64,000 nucleotides of DNA from positions 124,001 to 188,000 of the forward strand of contig CANFJL010000004.1 in the NCBI GenBank assembly GCA_947447525.1. The letters are read 5' to 3'. Every line of letters starts with the position of its first letter. The stretch's first letter is position 1. This document shows, piece after piece, positions 45,686 to 56,600 of this stretch. Both the position numbers and the translations under genes were made by a program. The notes under the pieces are model-generated. The model had not been told where the DNA came from. It made no database searches and saw nothing but the letters and a program-made list of their open reading frames with translations. This DNA is from Flavobacteriales bacterium (GTDB lineage: Bacteria > Bacteroidota > Bacteroidia > Flavobacteriales_D > Crocinitomicaceae).

Positions 45686-47836
45686 TTATCTTGGTAATGG
45701 ATCAATAAACTTTTTATAGTTCGGATCTGCAGGAGGCGCAGTCTTCGGATCGTATTTTTCACTAGTAATTTTAACATCCGTTCTTCTGTTCATTTGATGT
45801 AGTCGCTCAAATTTAGCAGGATCAGTTACTTTAAATTGATTGATGTAAGCTTCAGTCAAGGTTTGCTCAACACCATTTTCATCTATCCATTTTGCTGGTT
45901 CAGATTCACCTTTACCAACTGGACGAATACGACGAGGATCAATACCTTTTTGATCTACTAAATAAACATAAACAGCCTTAGCTCTATTTTCTGACAAAGC
46001 CTGATTGTGTTTTTCTGTATCTCTAGCATCTGTATGAGAATACAAGTCAATAGTAATGAAATCAAAATTTGTCAATAAACTATCCAAAAATTTAAGGGAG
46101 TCTGTTGATGTGATAGTAGCATCATCAACAAAAGTCCACTTATCTAAATAGTATCGAATTTCAGGAGTGCGTAAGTGATATTTAGGCAATAATGGAAGTT
46201 CTAACAAGAAACTTTGGTTTTTATCTAATCCAACAGTGGTAAACTTTGCGCCTTTAACATCTTCGAAATAATCATCTTTAGAAGCTTTCAGCGTATAACT
46301 TACTTCACCGTTAATCCAACGAGAACCATCAGCTTTTTTATCCCACTTAATAGTTGAGCCTTTTTTATCAGTAATTCCTTCCCAAGCACTTCCATCAGAT
46401 CCAACAACCTCAACTTTTGCATCCATAATGCGTTTAGATTTTTTCCCTGCTTCAAATACAACAACGCGTAAATCAAAAACTACTGGAGGGATACTAAAAC
46501 TCCAAATGTCTGGTGAATAAACTTTATTAGTATTGGTTTGTCTTTCAGAAGTAAAATAACCTCTTAAACCAGTTTTTTCATCTAAGAAATCTGCCATTGC
46601 ATAATCATTCGCAATGGAATTAATTGGATATTGCATATTGGTAACTATTGACCACTTGGCTGGATTTTCTTTGGTGTTTTCTTCACCAACTCTTGTAGCA
46701 TAGAAAATATCTAAACCACCGATTCCTGGGTGACCATCACTAGCAAAATACAAACGATTGTTGGCGCCAATAGAAGGAAATAATTCATTTCCAGTAGTAT
46801 TGATTTCAGCACCCATATTTTTTGGTATAGAATCCCAAACTTTGTTTTTCTTATCATACATTACATACCAAAGATCTCTTCCGCCTTTACCGCCAGGCAT
46901 GTCACTAGCAAATATTAACATCATACCATCTTCAGTAATACATGGATGACCAACGGAAATAGTATCACTCGTTTTCAAAGTGATTTTCATTACATTTTCC
47001 CAGTCTTCACCATTTTTGTCAGCTTTCCAAATGTCACAGCCTAAATTTTGTTTTGCTTTTGTTGGACAACGTGTGAAATATAAAGTCTTTCCTTTCTTAT
47101 CCATTACCGCAGTTCCTTCATTGTCACCTGTATTGATTAAATTATTATTGTCAATACTTTTAGCGCTGATAAAGTTTCTTTTAAGATCAAATTCAGCAGT
47201 CCAAATGTCCATGAATTTCTCACCTGTTATTGGATCTCTAGTTGTAGTAGTTAAATCTTCTCTACTGGTTCCGTACAAAATCGACATCCCTTTTTTATCG
47301 TTAAAAGTTGGAGCCATATCGAATTGTACTTTGTTTAATTTGCTTTCATTTTTTATGATAAATTTCGATTCTGCAATTTCAAAGTCTTTGTACATCTCTA
47401 CAGACTTGATCGCTGATTCAACATCATGAGAAAAATCATTGGCAGGTTTTCTTTTTTTGTATTCTTTATAACTTTTGATGGCATCATCGAATTTACCCAT
47501 CATGCGTTGCATTTCACCTTGCCAAAAATATAAAAGAGGTTGTACATCATAATACTTCAATTCAATAGAATTAGCATACCAATCCTTAGCTTTATCAAAT
47601 TGCTCCATGTGGCGGTAACATTCTGCCACTTTATAGGCCATATCACCTTTTTGAGTAATCGTTCCTTTATTACCTAATTTTGTATAGGCACTTTGAAGTA
47701 AAGGTAATGCCTCGAAGTAGCGTCCTGAGTTAAACGATTTATTTGCTTCGTTTAAATATTTAGGCGTATTCGTTTGTGCATCAATAGTTGAAATGAATGC
47801 AAAATTTAATAAGGCAATGAATAATAAATGCTTCAT
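45686..47836 (-). CDS. OmpA-family protein with TPR and PD40 repeats (PorE-like)
   Basis: This 716-residue exported protein has four modules: TPR helices (about 25-140, EANKSFNSGRYFEALPLLQSAY), a PD40/WD40-like propeller (about 190-450, ADGHPGIGGLDIFYAT, CITEDGMMLIFASDMPGGKGGRDLW), a carboxypeptidase-regulatory-like beta domain (about 460-550), and a C-terminal OmpA domain (about 575-700, IDLYSHTDARDTEKHNQALSENRAKAVYVYLV). This is the PorE layout, which links the T9SS to peptidoglycan. PorE is a lipoprotein; here the signal ends STIDAQ without a lipobox Cys. The call to PorE is by architecture only. Confidence 0.85.
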   Translation of the reverse strand: MKHLLFIALLNFAFISTIDAQTNTPKYLNEANKSFNSGRYFEALPLLQSAYTKLGNKGTITQKGDMAYKVAECYRHMEQFDKAKDWYANSIELKYYDVQPLLYFWQGEMQRMMGKFDDAIKSYKEYKKRKPANDFSHDVESAIKSVEMYKDFEIAESKFIIKNESKLNKVQFDMAPTFNDKKGMSILYGTSREDLTTTTRDPITGEKFMDIWTAEFDLKRNFISAKSIDNNNLINTGDNEGTAVMDKKGKTLYFTRCPTKAKQNLGCDIWKADKNGEDWENVMKITLKTSDTISVGHPCITEDGMMLIFASDMPGGKGGRDLWYVMYDKKNKVWDSIPKNMGAEINTTGNELFPSIGANNRLYFASDGHPGIGGLDIFYATRVGEENTKENPAKWSIVTNMQYPINSIANDYAMADFLDEKTGLRGYFTSERQTNTNKVYSPDIWSFSIPPVVFDLRVVVFEAGKKSKRIMDAKVEVVGSDGSAWEGITDKKGSTIKWDKKADGSRWINGEVSYTLKASKDDYFEDVKGAKFTTVGLDKNQSFLLELPLLPKYHLRTPEIRYYLDKWTFVDDATITSTDSLKFLDSLLTNFDFITIDLYSHTDARDTEKHNQALSENRAKAVYVYLVDQKGIDPRRIRPVGKGESEPAKWIDENGVEQTLTEAYINQFKVTDPAKFERLHQMNRRTDVKITSEKYDPKTAPPADPNYKKFIDPLPR

Positions 47837-47876
47837 ATTATAAGTTTAATGGCATTAGAATAGATTCTAACGCAAA

Positions 47877-47905
47877 CAAAAATAAAAAAAATTTTTAATT
47901 TTCAA
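47877..47905 (-). promoter_or_regulatory. possible promoter of the PorE-like gene
   Basis: On the minus strand: TTG (47905-47903), 18 bp, TATTTTTG (47884-47877), 41 bp before the start at 47836. A moderate match in an A/T-rich gap. Confidence 0.4.
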
Positions 47906-48929
47906 GCGTAAATCGTCTCCAAGATTCAAGCAATGTTTGCATTCCATCATTAAGTGGCGAAGAAAAACTAATATTTTCCTTGGTTTTTGGATGGACGAAT
48001 CCTAAAGTTTTTGCATGTAAGGCTTGTCCAGGCAACAAATCAAAACATTTTTCAATAAATTGTTTGAATTCTTTTTTATGGGCATCTCTTAGAATTTTAT
48101 TTCCTCCATATTCTGGATCATTGAACAAAGGATGACCTAAAAACTGCATATGAACTCTAATTTGATGTGTTCTTCCAGTTTCTAATTTGCATTCTACTAA
48201 AGTTCCGAAACCAAACCTCTCTAAAACGCGATAATGGGTTACGGCATATTTACCCAATTCCCCATCTTTGAAAACAGCCATTACTTTTCTATTTTTTAAT
48301 GATCTTCCAACATTTCCCGTTATGGTCCCATCATTTTTCACATCTCCCCAAACTAATGCCCAATAAGTTCGCTCTGTTGTCTTTTCGTAAAATTGTTTTG
48401 CTAACTGTGTTAAGGCATCTTCGGTTTTAGCAACAAGAAGGATTCCTGAGGTATTTTTATCTATTCGATGCACCAATCCGGGTCTTCCGTAATAGTTTTT
48501 TGGTAGGGAAGGAAGGTGCTTGAAATGATATATTAATGCGTTTACTAGTGTTCCAGAATAGTGTCCGTATGCCGGATGGACTACCATGTCTACTGTTTTG
48601 TTGACCACAATTAATTCGTCGTCTTCATAGACAATATTTATTGGAATATCTTGTGCAATTAATTCGATTTCTCGAATAGGATAAGGCATGACAATAGAAA
48701 CTATATCAGCAGGTTTTATTCTGTAATTTTGCTTTACAATTTGATTATTGACCAATACATTGCCGTTTTTTGCGGCAACTTGGATTTTATTTCTAGAAGT
48801 GTTGGGTAGGCGATCAAGTAAAAACTTATCAATCCTTAACAATTCTTGTCCTGGATCTGCTGTAAAGCGATAATGTTCAAATAATTCCTCCTCTTCATGT
48901 GCTTGTTCGAGGTCCTTCTCTTCAATCAC
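47895..48929 (-). CDS. rluD: 23S rRNA pseudouridine synthase RluD-type
   Basis: This 344-residue RluA-family enzyme has an N-terminal S4 RNA-binding domain (LLRIDKFLLDRLPNTSRNKIQVAAKNG) and the catalytic core with GRPGLVHRIDKNTSGILLVAKT, where the Asp of HRIDKNTSG is the nucleophile. Also typical are VVHPAYGHYSGTLVNAL and ETGRTHQIRVHMQFLGHPLFND. RluD modifies helix 69 of 23S rRNA. It overlaps the T9SS protein by 4 bp and is third in the order PASTA-T9SS protein-rluD. Confidence 0.93.
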   Translation of the reverse strand: MIEEKDLEQAHEEEELFEHYRFTADPGQELLRIDKFLLDRLPNTSRNKIQVAAKNGNVLVNNQIVKQNYRIKPADIVSIVMPYPIREIELIAQDIPINIVYEDDELIVVNKTVDMVVHPAYGHYSGTLVNALIYHFKHLPSLPKNYYGRPGLVHRIDKNTSGILLVAKTEDALTQLAKQFYEKTTERTYWALVWGDVKNDGTITGNVGRSLKNRKVMAVFKDGELGKYAVTHYRVLERFGFGTLVECKLETGRTHQIRVHMQFLGHPLFNDPEYGGNKILRDAHKKEFKQFIEKCFDLLPGQALHAKTLGFVHPKTKENISFSSPLNDGMQTLLESWRRFTLEN

Positions 48930-51133
48930 TGCTTGATAACTTTGTAAGTACGAGATGAAATTTCAGGGGCGGAGACAAAATATACTCCATTTTTTAGGTC
49001 TTGAAGATCAATTTGATTGCTTTCAACATTTCTAATGACCTGACCTAAACTATTGAATAAGGTTAAATGATTCACTTGTTTATCTTTCACGCTAACGGTA
49101 ATAGTGGCATTGCTTGGATTAGGATAAATTACAAGTAGTTCTTCAACTTGATGCGCAGGCACTTCTAAAACGGCATCAATTTGTGTGGAAAAAACGGGTC
49201 TTAACATAGCTGAACCTGGAAAAGGAGATGTATACCAATTATTTCCACCATCTACACTATATCTTATGGTATTTGAATGATCAATATTTCGATCTAATCC
49301 TAAATTTAATCGATTGGGATCTAATTGCCTCCAACCCACAAAAAATGTATTCCCAACTGGAACTTTCTCATTATTTGTAAAGTAATAGGTCTCAAAATTG
49401 TTTTGTCCACTAATATATGCGGGTTGCCTTGGAGAAAAAGCATCATCTTCATATAATACATTACCAGGAACACCATTGTCATTATCCCAAACGGTTAATA
49501 AAAATAATTTTTGTGAAACATCGACCACAGAAGGAACAAAATGCATCGAAACACCTATTAGTGAATCTGCTTCGTAACTGTCATATCTAATGGCTAGTCG
49601 CGCCTGCACTCCTGTTGGACCGAAGGCTGCCTCAGCGGATCCATCATCATAACTATAGAAATTATAAAATGACTGTGTAAATAAGGTAGAATCGTTTTGT
49701 GAGAAATTTGGAAATTGAGCAGACGCACTTGCTTTAACTTCAAAATCTTGCTGAATTCCAAGTAAAGTTTTGTCGTATTCATAACCATTGGAAAGATCGT
49801 GATAGGAGGTAAATAAGGCAGATGGATTGTAATTAATTTGACCTTCAGCTAATAAAAATCCAGGCAATGTAAACATTCCTAGAGTAGCGCTATTCTGCAA
49901 AACACTAATTTGCCCATTTTGATAATTCTCAGCAGTGTTACTTCCATTATAAACTTTTACTTCCAAAGAATCGGTCATTTTATTGGAGCTACTTGCCTTG
50001 TAATGATCCCACGGCACTGCAGTATAGGTTTTTAATAAGGTGTTGAGTGGATATGAAAAAGCAAAGTCTTTGAAAATGGTGTCATTATAATAAGATAAGC
50101 TGCGTAAATGAACATAATCTACATGAAAATCATCTAAAGCACCAGATAAGCCACCATAATTTCTAATGCGAAATTGAAATCCTTTGTGAAAAAATTTAGG
50201 ATCACTAATCTTAACATGCACCGCTTTGAATGGATGAACAGCAGAGCCTCCAACACTCCAAATATGAAACCATTGGTCAATTTGTGGTGCGTAGAATTCT
50301 AAAAGTAAAGAATCTCCGCTTTCAGGTACATCACCCAATCCTTCAGGTTGATATAAAAAACTCAAATAAACAGAATCTGATGCATTTACCGAACTCATAT
50401 CAATTGGTTTAGAGGTCAATCGATCACCATAATTGGTGACAGTAGTTCCAAATTGATATGGGTAGCCATTTTCATTTAAACCGTCAAATGTTGCAACTCC
50501 TAATGATCTTGGATTTAAACCATAACGATAGTTGTGATAAGCATAATGATCAGCCCATATTTTACTTAAATCATTAACAGGTTGAAAAAATTGTCTGGCA
50601 GAGTCTTGAGTGTATGCTGGATTGGTAATCCAAACAGTATCACTGACATCTACGACTCCAATGGTATCATAAATGTAATAAGGTGGATATAAATTACTCG
50701 TTTGATAGACCACCGGAAAATGTGCTAAATCCCCTACTTTAACACTTGTAGCAGTAAATGGAAAGTCAATATATGTACTGTTTACGGCATCATATACCCT
50801 TTTGAAGGTTACTTGATTGGTAAAAACCTCTGCTGAACTCAATGGAAGGTTGGTGCTTGGATCCAATAAATGGTAAAATAGCAAACTACTTATCCCTACC
50901 GCATTATAATCTGGAGCGTATTGTTGAAATTTAGACGAGGAGAAATCATCAAAAATCGGAAGGGAAATTGTATCGAGTTGGTAGATAAAGGAACTATCAA
51001 TGGTATTTCCAGTTTTTAGAATTTGAACTGGTTTGATAGCCATATTTTGCGTCAACGGACCTTGTGTCATTTCTTGACTCCAGGCCAATATGGAGCTTAA
51101 GAATATAAAAAGAAACACTATCTTTTTCTTCAT
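48926..51133 (-). CDS. secreted protein with T9SS type A sorting domain
   Basis: This 735-residue protein starts with a signal peptide (KIVFLFIFLSSILAWSQ) and ends in a T9SS tail (LLVIYPNPSNATITVSVKDKQ, ISSRTYKVIKQ). In between are beta-rich segments with FDDFSS near the N-terminus and repeated binding-domain style strands (RFSVLFYHLL; GLDRNIDHSNTIRYSVDGGNNWY). No enzyme motif is visible. It overlaps the PASTA gene and rluD by 4 bp each, tying a surface protein to an rRNA enzyme on one transcript. Confidence 0.88.
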   Translation of the reverse strand: MKKKIVFLFIFLSSILAWSQEMTQGPLTQNMAIKPVQILKTGNTIDSSFIYQLDTISLPIFDDFSSSKFQQYAPDYNAVGISSLLFYHLLDPSTNLPLSSAEVFTNQVTFKRVYDAVNSTYIDFPFTATSVKVGDLAHFPVVYQTSNLYPPYYIYDTIGVVDVSDTVWITNPAYTQDSARQFFQPVNDLSKIWADHYAYHNYRYGLNPRSLGVATFDGLNENGYPYQFGTTVTNYGDRLTSKPIDMSSVNASDSVYLSFLYQPEGLGDVPESGDSLLLEFYAPQIDQWFHIWSVGGSAVHPFKAVHVKISDPKFFHKGFQFRIRNYGGLSGALDDFHVDYVHLRSLSYYNDTIFKDFAFSYPLNTLLKTYTAVPWDHYKASSSNKMTDSLEVKVYNGSNTAENYQNGQISVLQNSATLGMFTLPGFLLAEGQINYNPSALFTSYHDLSNGYEYDKTLLGIQQDFEVKASASAQFPNFSQNDSTLFTQSFYNFYSYDDGSAEAAFGPTGVQARLAIRYDSYEADSLIGVSMHFVPSVVDVSQKLFLLTVWDNDNGVPGNVLYEDDAFSPRQPAYISGQNNFETYYFTNNEKVPVGNTFFVGWRQLDPNRLNLGLDRNIDHSNTIRYSVDGGNNWYTSPFPGSAMLRPVFSTQIDAVLEVPAHQVEELLVIYPNPSNATITVSVKDKQVNHLTLFNSLGQVIRNVESNQIDLQDLKNGVYFVSAPEISSRTYKVIKQ

Positions 51134-51951
51134 CGCTCAGGGTTTTCAATGTCACCATTAAAATTTATGGTCATGTGCAAGGTAAATGGTGTCGACTTAG
51201 GTACTGTATTACCTTCTAAATATTCAGGGCTTTGTATGTCAATACGCGCCGCTAAGGAATCTTCCGTAGTGATACAATCCTCACAAATAAAAGTGTATGA
51301 CACCCCCAATGTATCCATGATATATTGCGCTTCAGACATGCTTTTCCCATAAAAATCTGGAATTTCGATAGGCTCTCCTATGTCGTTCTGTCCAACAATA
51401 AGGGTGATGAGGGAGCCAATAGGTATTTTACTTCCTCCTTTAACATTTCTTCCCTTGAATAATTGTTCTAATACAGCTCCATTTGCTTCGCTAGTCGGTC
51501 TATATTTAATAATGTAGCGAAGCCCCCTACTTTTTAAAATATTCTCTGCAAATCGAATTTGCTTGAAGATTAAACTTGGCATTGCAATTAAATCTGTTTT
51601 TTTACTTACCCTTAAACTTATAGTTCTTCCTGATTTAACATAAAGCAAGGTAAATGCAGTTGATTTTGGACTTTGCTCTTTAACGGTGCCTTCAGGTAAA
51701 TTAGGATCATAAATAGAATCCATGATTTGAAATTCAAGACCTAAGTCTTCAATTACAACTTTTGCTTTTTCTGAATTCATGCCTACAAAATTCGGAACCT
51801 CAATCTTTTCACCATGATTGGTATAGAAATAGAGATAAACCATCATAATCAATACGACAGAAACATAAAACAACATTATTAAGCCCAGATGCTTAAGAAA
51901 GTGTTTTGAAAATACAAATGCAATAATATTTTTCAAAATTTCTTTTATCAT
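51130..51951 (-). CDS. membrane-anchored PASTA domain protein
   Basis: This 273-residue protein has a short cytoplasmic N-terminus, one membrane helix (LIMLFYVSVVLIMMVYLYFY) and three PASTA-type domains: IEVPNFVGMNSEKAKVVIEDLG, LIAMPSLIFKQIRFAENILKSRG and IEIPDFYGKSMSEAQYIMDTLG. PASTA modules bind peptidoglycan fragments in Gram-positive kinases; here there is no kinase or transpeptidase domain. The gene leads the unit PASTA-T9SS protein-rluD, a linkage I recall from other Bacteroidota. Role unknown, perhaps a cell-wall sensor. Confidence 0.88.
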   Translation of the reverse strand: MIKEILKNIIAFVFSKHFLKHLGLIMLFYVSVVLIMMVYLYFYTNHGEKIEVPNFVGMNSEKAKVVIEDLGLEFQIMDSIYDPNLPEGTVKEQSPKSTAFTLLYVKSGRTISLRVSKKTDLIAMPSLIFKQIRFAENILKSRGLRYIIKYRPTSEANGAVLEQLFKGRNVKGGSKIPIGSLITLIVGQNDIGEPIEIPDFYGKSMSEAQYIMDTLGVSYTFICEDCITTEDSLAARIDIQSPEYLEGNTVPKSTPFTLHMTINFNGDIENPER

Positions 51952-51986
51952 TTAAAGCAAAGATAAGAAAGGTAAACAATTTCTAA

Positions 51987-52670
51987 TTAAAAGTTAGGGG
52001 TCAATTTATGTGTTATGAAAAAGTCCTCTATATAACTGATCGCTTCATCTGCTGTGTCAACAATAGTGTATAATTTCAAATCTTCTTCAGAGATATTTGA
52101 TTCCTTGCGCAACATCGTTTCTTCAACCCATTGCATTAAGCCAGTCCAATAACTTCTGCCTATCAAAACTACTGGTCGTTTAGCAATTTTTTTGGTTTGA
52201 ATAAGCGTTAACGCTTCAAAGAATTCATCCAAGGTCCCAAACCCTCCAGGTAAGATTATAAATGCTTGAGAGTATTTCACAAAAATTACCTTTCTAACAA
52301 AAAAGTAGTTAAATTCTATGTTATGATCTGGATCAATATATGGATTATGGTTTTGTTCAAATGGTAAATCAATATTGAGACCAACGGAAGGTCCTTCACC
52401 TAATTGAGCTCCTTTGTTTGCAGCTTCCATGATTCCTGGTCCACCACCTGTAATGATCCCATATCCTAATGTGGCTAACTTTTGACCAAGTTCTATGCTT
52501 AAACTATAATATTGATTTTCTTCTTTGGTTCTTGCCGAACCAAAAATAGAAACACAAGGGCCAATTTTTGACATTCGGTCATACGCTTCAACAAATTCTG
52601 ACATGATTTTAAAAATCGACCAACTGTCATTACTCTTTATATCATTCCAATCTTTTCTCTGATGTTCCAT
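51987..52670 (-). CDS. LOG family protein (nucleotide phosphoribohydrolase)
   Basis: This 227-residue protein has the Rossmann-like LOG/TIGR00730 fold with the signature GGGPGIMEAANKGAQLG and the catalytic-site motif PGGFGTLDEFFEAL. LOG proteins split nucleoside 5'-monophosphates, e.g. cytokinin precursors, to base and ribose 5-phosphate; in bacteria they often act as AMP/purine nucleotide nucleosidases. It lies upstream of the PASTA gene with a 35 bp gap. Confidence 0.92.
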   Translation of the reverse strand: MEHQRKDWNDIKSNDSWSIFKIMSEFVEAYDRMSKIGPCVSIFGSARTKEENQYYSLSIELGQKLATLGYGIITGGGPGIMEAANKGAQLGEGPSVGLNIDLPFEQNHNPYIDPDHNIEFNYFFVRKVIFVKYSQAFIILPGGFGTLDEFFEALTLIQTKKIAKRPVVLIGRSYWTGLMQWVEETMLRKESNISEEDLKLYTIVDTADEAISYIEDFFITHKLTPNF

Positions 52671-52750
52671 AAGGTAACTTTCTTTCTACAAAAATAGGAT
52701 TTGCATTTGCTTAAACGCGCTTTTTATGATTTATTATCTACCTTCGGATC

Positions 52751-53626
52751 ATGAAGGGATTTTTTATCTTAATGGTGCTGCTTCCTTTTTTTGCACTAAG
52801 TAATACAAAAGTTGGTCTTAATGATTCAATTCCCAATAAAGGAAAATTGTTTCTTTCCTCAGCAATTACAATAGGTGCCTATTCTTCAAGTTTATTAGTT
52901 CTGCAAAATGTTTGGTACAAAGATTATCCGCAATCTAAGTTTCACTTTTTTGATGATGGAAAGAATTGGATGCAAATGGATAAAATGGGGCATGGTTTTT
53001 CCTCTTATTACCTTGCAAAATCTGTAAGCGCAGGATTTGCAAAAACAGGAATTGATAAAAAAAGTATATGGGTAGGGGCGGGGACATCTTTTTTGTATCT
53101 AGGCACTTTAGAGTTAATGGATGGTAAAAGTTCCGCTTGGGGATTCTCTTGGTATGATATTACTGCAAACGCAACCGGAACCTCTATTTTTCTCCTTGAA
53201 AAATTGGTGTTTAAAAAGCAATATCTTATTCCTAAATTTTCCTTTATGCCTTCTCCTTACGCTACTTACAGACCGACTGTTTTAGGAAGTAATTTAGGGC
53301 AACAAATTTTAAAAGATTACAATGGACAAACCTATTGGTTGAGCATCCCTATGGGAGTGCTTACTCCAAAATTCAATAAATTCAATTGGTTGTGTCTTAG
53401 TTTTGGGTATGGTGTAGATCAAAAATTAGTTGGAGATCAAGATCAGTATCTTCAATTTAATGCTGCACGACAATATTATCTTTCTCTGGATGTAGATTTG
53501 AATAGCATAAAAGTTAAAAACCCTACTTTGAAAAAAGTGCTTTCTGCAATGAATTGTATTAAGATCCCTTTTTCAGCGCTGCAACTTCAATCTAGTAAAT
53601 TAACTTTTCGCCCGATTTATTTTTAA
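52751..53626 (+). CDS. DUF2279 (YfiM-like) protein
   Basis: This 291-residue protein has a signal peptide or anchor (FFILMVLLPFFALSNTK) and the DUF2279 core FHFFDDGKNWMQMDKMGHGFSSYYLAK, followed by small hydrophobic helices (SIWVGAGTSFLYLGTLELMDG, SWYDITANATGTSIF). Family members are envelope proteins of unknown function. It is monocistronic and converges with the large T9SS gene, sharing a terminator hairpin. Confidence 0.87.
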   Translation: MKGFFILMVLLPFFALSNTKVGLNDSIPNKGKLFLSSAITIGAYSSSLLVLQNVWYKDYPQSKFHFFDDGKNWMQMDKMGHGFSSYYLAKSVSAGFAKTGIDKKSIWVGAGTSFLYLGTLELMDGKSSAWGFSWYDITANATGTSIFLLEKLVFKKQYLIPKFSFMPSPYATYRPTVLGSNLGQQILKDYNGQTYWLSIPMGVLTPKFNKFNWLCLSFGYGVDQKLVGDQDQYLQFNAARQYYLSLDVDLNSIKVKNPTLKKVLSAMNCIKIPFSALQLQSSKLTFRPIYF

Positions 53627-53629
53627 ATA

Positions 53630-53653
53630 AAAAAAGGGGCCTGAGCCCCTTTA
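53630..53653. terminator. shared terminator between DUF2279 and the T9SS adhesin
   Basis: Hairpin AAAGGGGC-CTGA-GCCCCTTT between the two converging stops; the T-run is strongest on the minus strand. Confidence 0.83.
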
Positions 53654-53670
53654 ATTAAATAGTTTAAGAA

Positions 53671-56600
53671 TTATTGTTTTACAATTCTATTCATGATTTG
53701 TCCTCTTGGAGTGGAAATCTTAATGAAGTAAACTCCAGTTTGATAAGAAGCAAAATTCAACTTAATCAAATTCATGTCTAACCCTTCTGTTATGGTCTCC
53801 AATATCTTGCCATTTAAATCACTAATAATAATGGATTCAAAACTTACATCAAGTCCTTTATCAATGGTGATATCATTACTCGTTGGATTAGGATACATCG
53901 CGATGTGTTGCCCTAATTCTTCTAAGGATAAGTAGTCACAATTTGCAGATACAATAACCAGAATGTTAGCAGTATCATCCGGACAAATCCCATTACCTGT
54001 GATGTAGTCATAATTAAATTGACCAGGAATAAAACTAGCGACATCATTCGGACTCGTCATTAATTGGTTTGATGGGTTGTACCAATCACCATTCATATCG
54101 ACATTTCCAGATAAACCCATTAATAAATTGAATGGCTCATTTTTACATACGGTCATTTGACCATCATTTCCTGCAGAAGATGGTGGATAAACATGAACTT
54201 GTGCATTAACATTATCTATGGCACATCCATCTTGCATGGTATAAGTAAAGTTGAAAATTACTGGAGCTAAACCTGCCGTAATAAAGATACTATCGTGTAA
54301 ACCTAAGGTTGGGATTTGTTGCGTCCAAGTTCCCCCTGCATCATTTCCTGAAATCCCATTAAACAAATTCACAGAATCACCATAACACACGTTCAATGTG
54401 CTTCCAGCAACTCCAGCATTTAATACAATCTCGTTGATAGCAATGGCATGAATTCCTTCTAATGCGTTAAATCCATCCTGCATCATATAATAACTTTGTC
54501 CAGGAATCAATCCGCAAATGGTGAAGTTTGGCGCAAGGCTAATTCCTCCGATTTCATTGTCATTTGCCGCTACTAAATTGAAAGTAGTTAAGTTGTTACA
54601 ATCAAATCCACTATAAACAGCCATTTGACCATTGTATGAGGTAGCGGTACAATTAATTCTAACAGCTCCAGAGTTAGGCGCTATAAAACTAAACCAAGAA
54701 GTAAGATTTAAGGCAGAATTTGCCCATCCTGTTGTTGTTTGAGCACCTGTAGCAGGCGGAGCAATTCCAATCTCAGCTACATCTACAGTAGCACCTGTAT
54801 TGTCAAAATAATGCGTTGCTCCATTCACTGGAATTACATCAGCATCACATGCTAAATCATTTGTTAAAGGCATGGTTACTGTAAATGGGCCAACATATTG
54901 CGAAGTATCAACACCACATACCGCTTGAACATAAACATCAATTACTTCACTTGCTATGAACGCAGCATTAGCAATAGTATCTGTCATATTGTTATCTACT
55001 GCTTGAACTGTACCTGAATAAAGTGGGAAATCCATAGCTCCATATTGTAAATTGAAACTAGTAGAAGGATAACTTGGTGAACTTGCTGACCATACCCATG
55101 ATGCAAAAACACTATCAATTGCTGTAGCATTGAACATAGCTGTTGGATTGGAACAATATGGAGGAGTGAAGAAGGTTCCAAATAAACCTAAACTTTGCAA
55201 TCCAACGGAACAATCAGCATAAATATAGACATCATATTGTGTTAGTTGAGTTAAATTAGAAAGCGTTGCACTTGGTGAATTACTTACTACACTTGTTCCA
55301 CTTGTTGATGGATCAAATCCTGATAGGCCATAAATTACAGTCCAACTGGTTTCATTGGCAATACTTGGTGTCCAAGTGAAACTACCTTCAGATGAATTTA
55401 CATAAGAAAGATTGTAATTCTGTGGCTTAGGACAATTGGTATAATAGAAGTGGATACAACTGTGGTTACTCAAATAGGCAGCATCGTCCATAGAAACCTG
55501 AATGGTTTGATTAGGAGTCACTACTCCAATCTCAGCGTCAGCTCCATTATCCCACCAGGTATCTCCCATCATTACATCATCATAAACATAGTAAAATTCA
55601 TTACTTGTTTCTTCGTAGATGATTTCAAAGGTTGCTCCATCTGTTGCTGCTGGCCACGTGAAGTGCGCTAAATCGCTCCACATGATTACAAATTTCCTGT
55701 TAGGCGCATTTCCAATAGATTCATAATAGACATTGTCTAAAGGTGTATTTAAATCTTGCACAAAAGGGAACATACCTTCACCTGTGATGTTGTAATACAA
55801 CCAACTGTTCAAACTATTAAAAATTAATCCTCCATTGTTACCAACAGAAATATCATTTACTAGGTTTCCTTGCACCAACCAAGGCCATGGTAAGGTGATT
55901 CCTTGATTACTATCATCCCAAGTATTCAAAGGAGTTCCTGTTGCAGAAATGTCTATGAATCCTGTACTAGGACAATTAGAATCCCAATCTAAGTATTGTG
56001 CTTGATTAAAAGTCTGAAAGGATAGGGCAGGAGTAAAAAAGGAAGTGTCACCACCGCCACAAAGTGCTCTTACATATACCTCATAAAAGGTATTTCCTGT
56101 AAGACCATTGATGGTATATGGATTAGTACTGGTAACAATGGTTGTACCTGTTCCTGGTGTAAATCCTTGAGGACCATATTGTACTTCCCATTGCGTTTCT
56201 GCACCACCTGCAGTCCATTGAATAAGGGCATTGGTTAAACCTGCTTGTACTAAGGAGAAATTTTGCGGCTGCGGACATGTCGGCACAGGCATTATGGTAA
56301 CGGTATAATCTTCTGTTTCTCCTGAACCCATATTGGTGCAGGCATCTATGGCACCATTAATATTTCCAGCACCTCTAGAACGAATACGCATTCCAGTAGT
56401 TCCTAAAGGAATTCCAATCGGTACATTGATGTTAATTGAAGCGGTAGTTCCACTGCCTACATTGATTCCAACTTGTTGCCATTCTGATGCTTCATACTGA
56501 CCGTTCTGGTTCCAGTCAATCCAAACAGATACAATAGCACCTGTATAAACATTTGCGGCATCTATGGTAACGGATAAAGAATAAGTAACTCCTTGTGCAA

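Noticed and set aside
46980-47429. 149-aa ORF opposite the PorE-like gene
   Set aside because: Antisense shadow; the minus frame has clear domains and family motifs.
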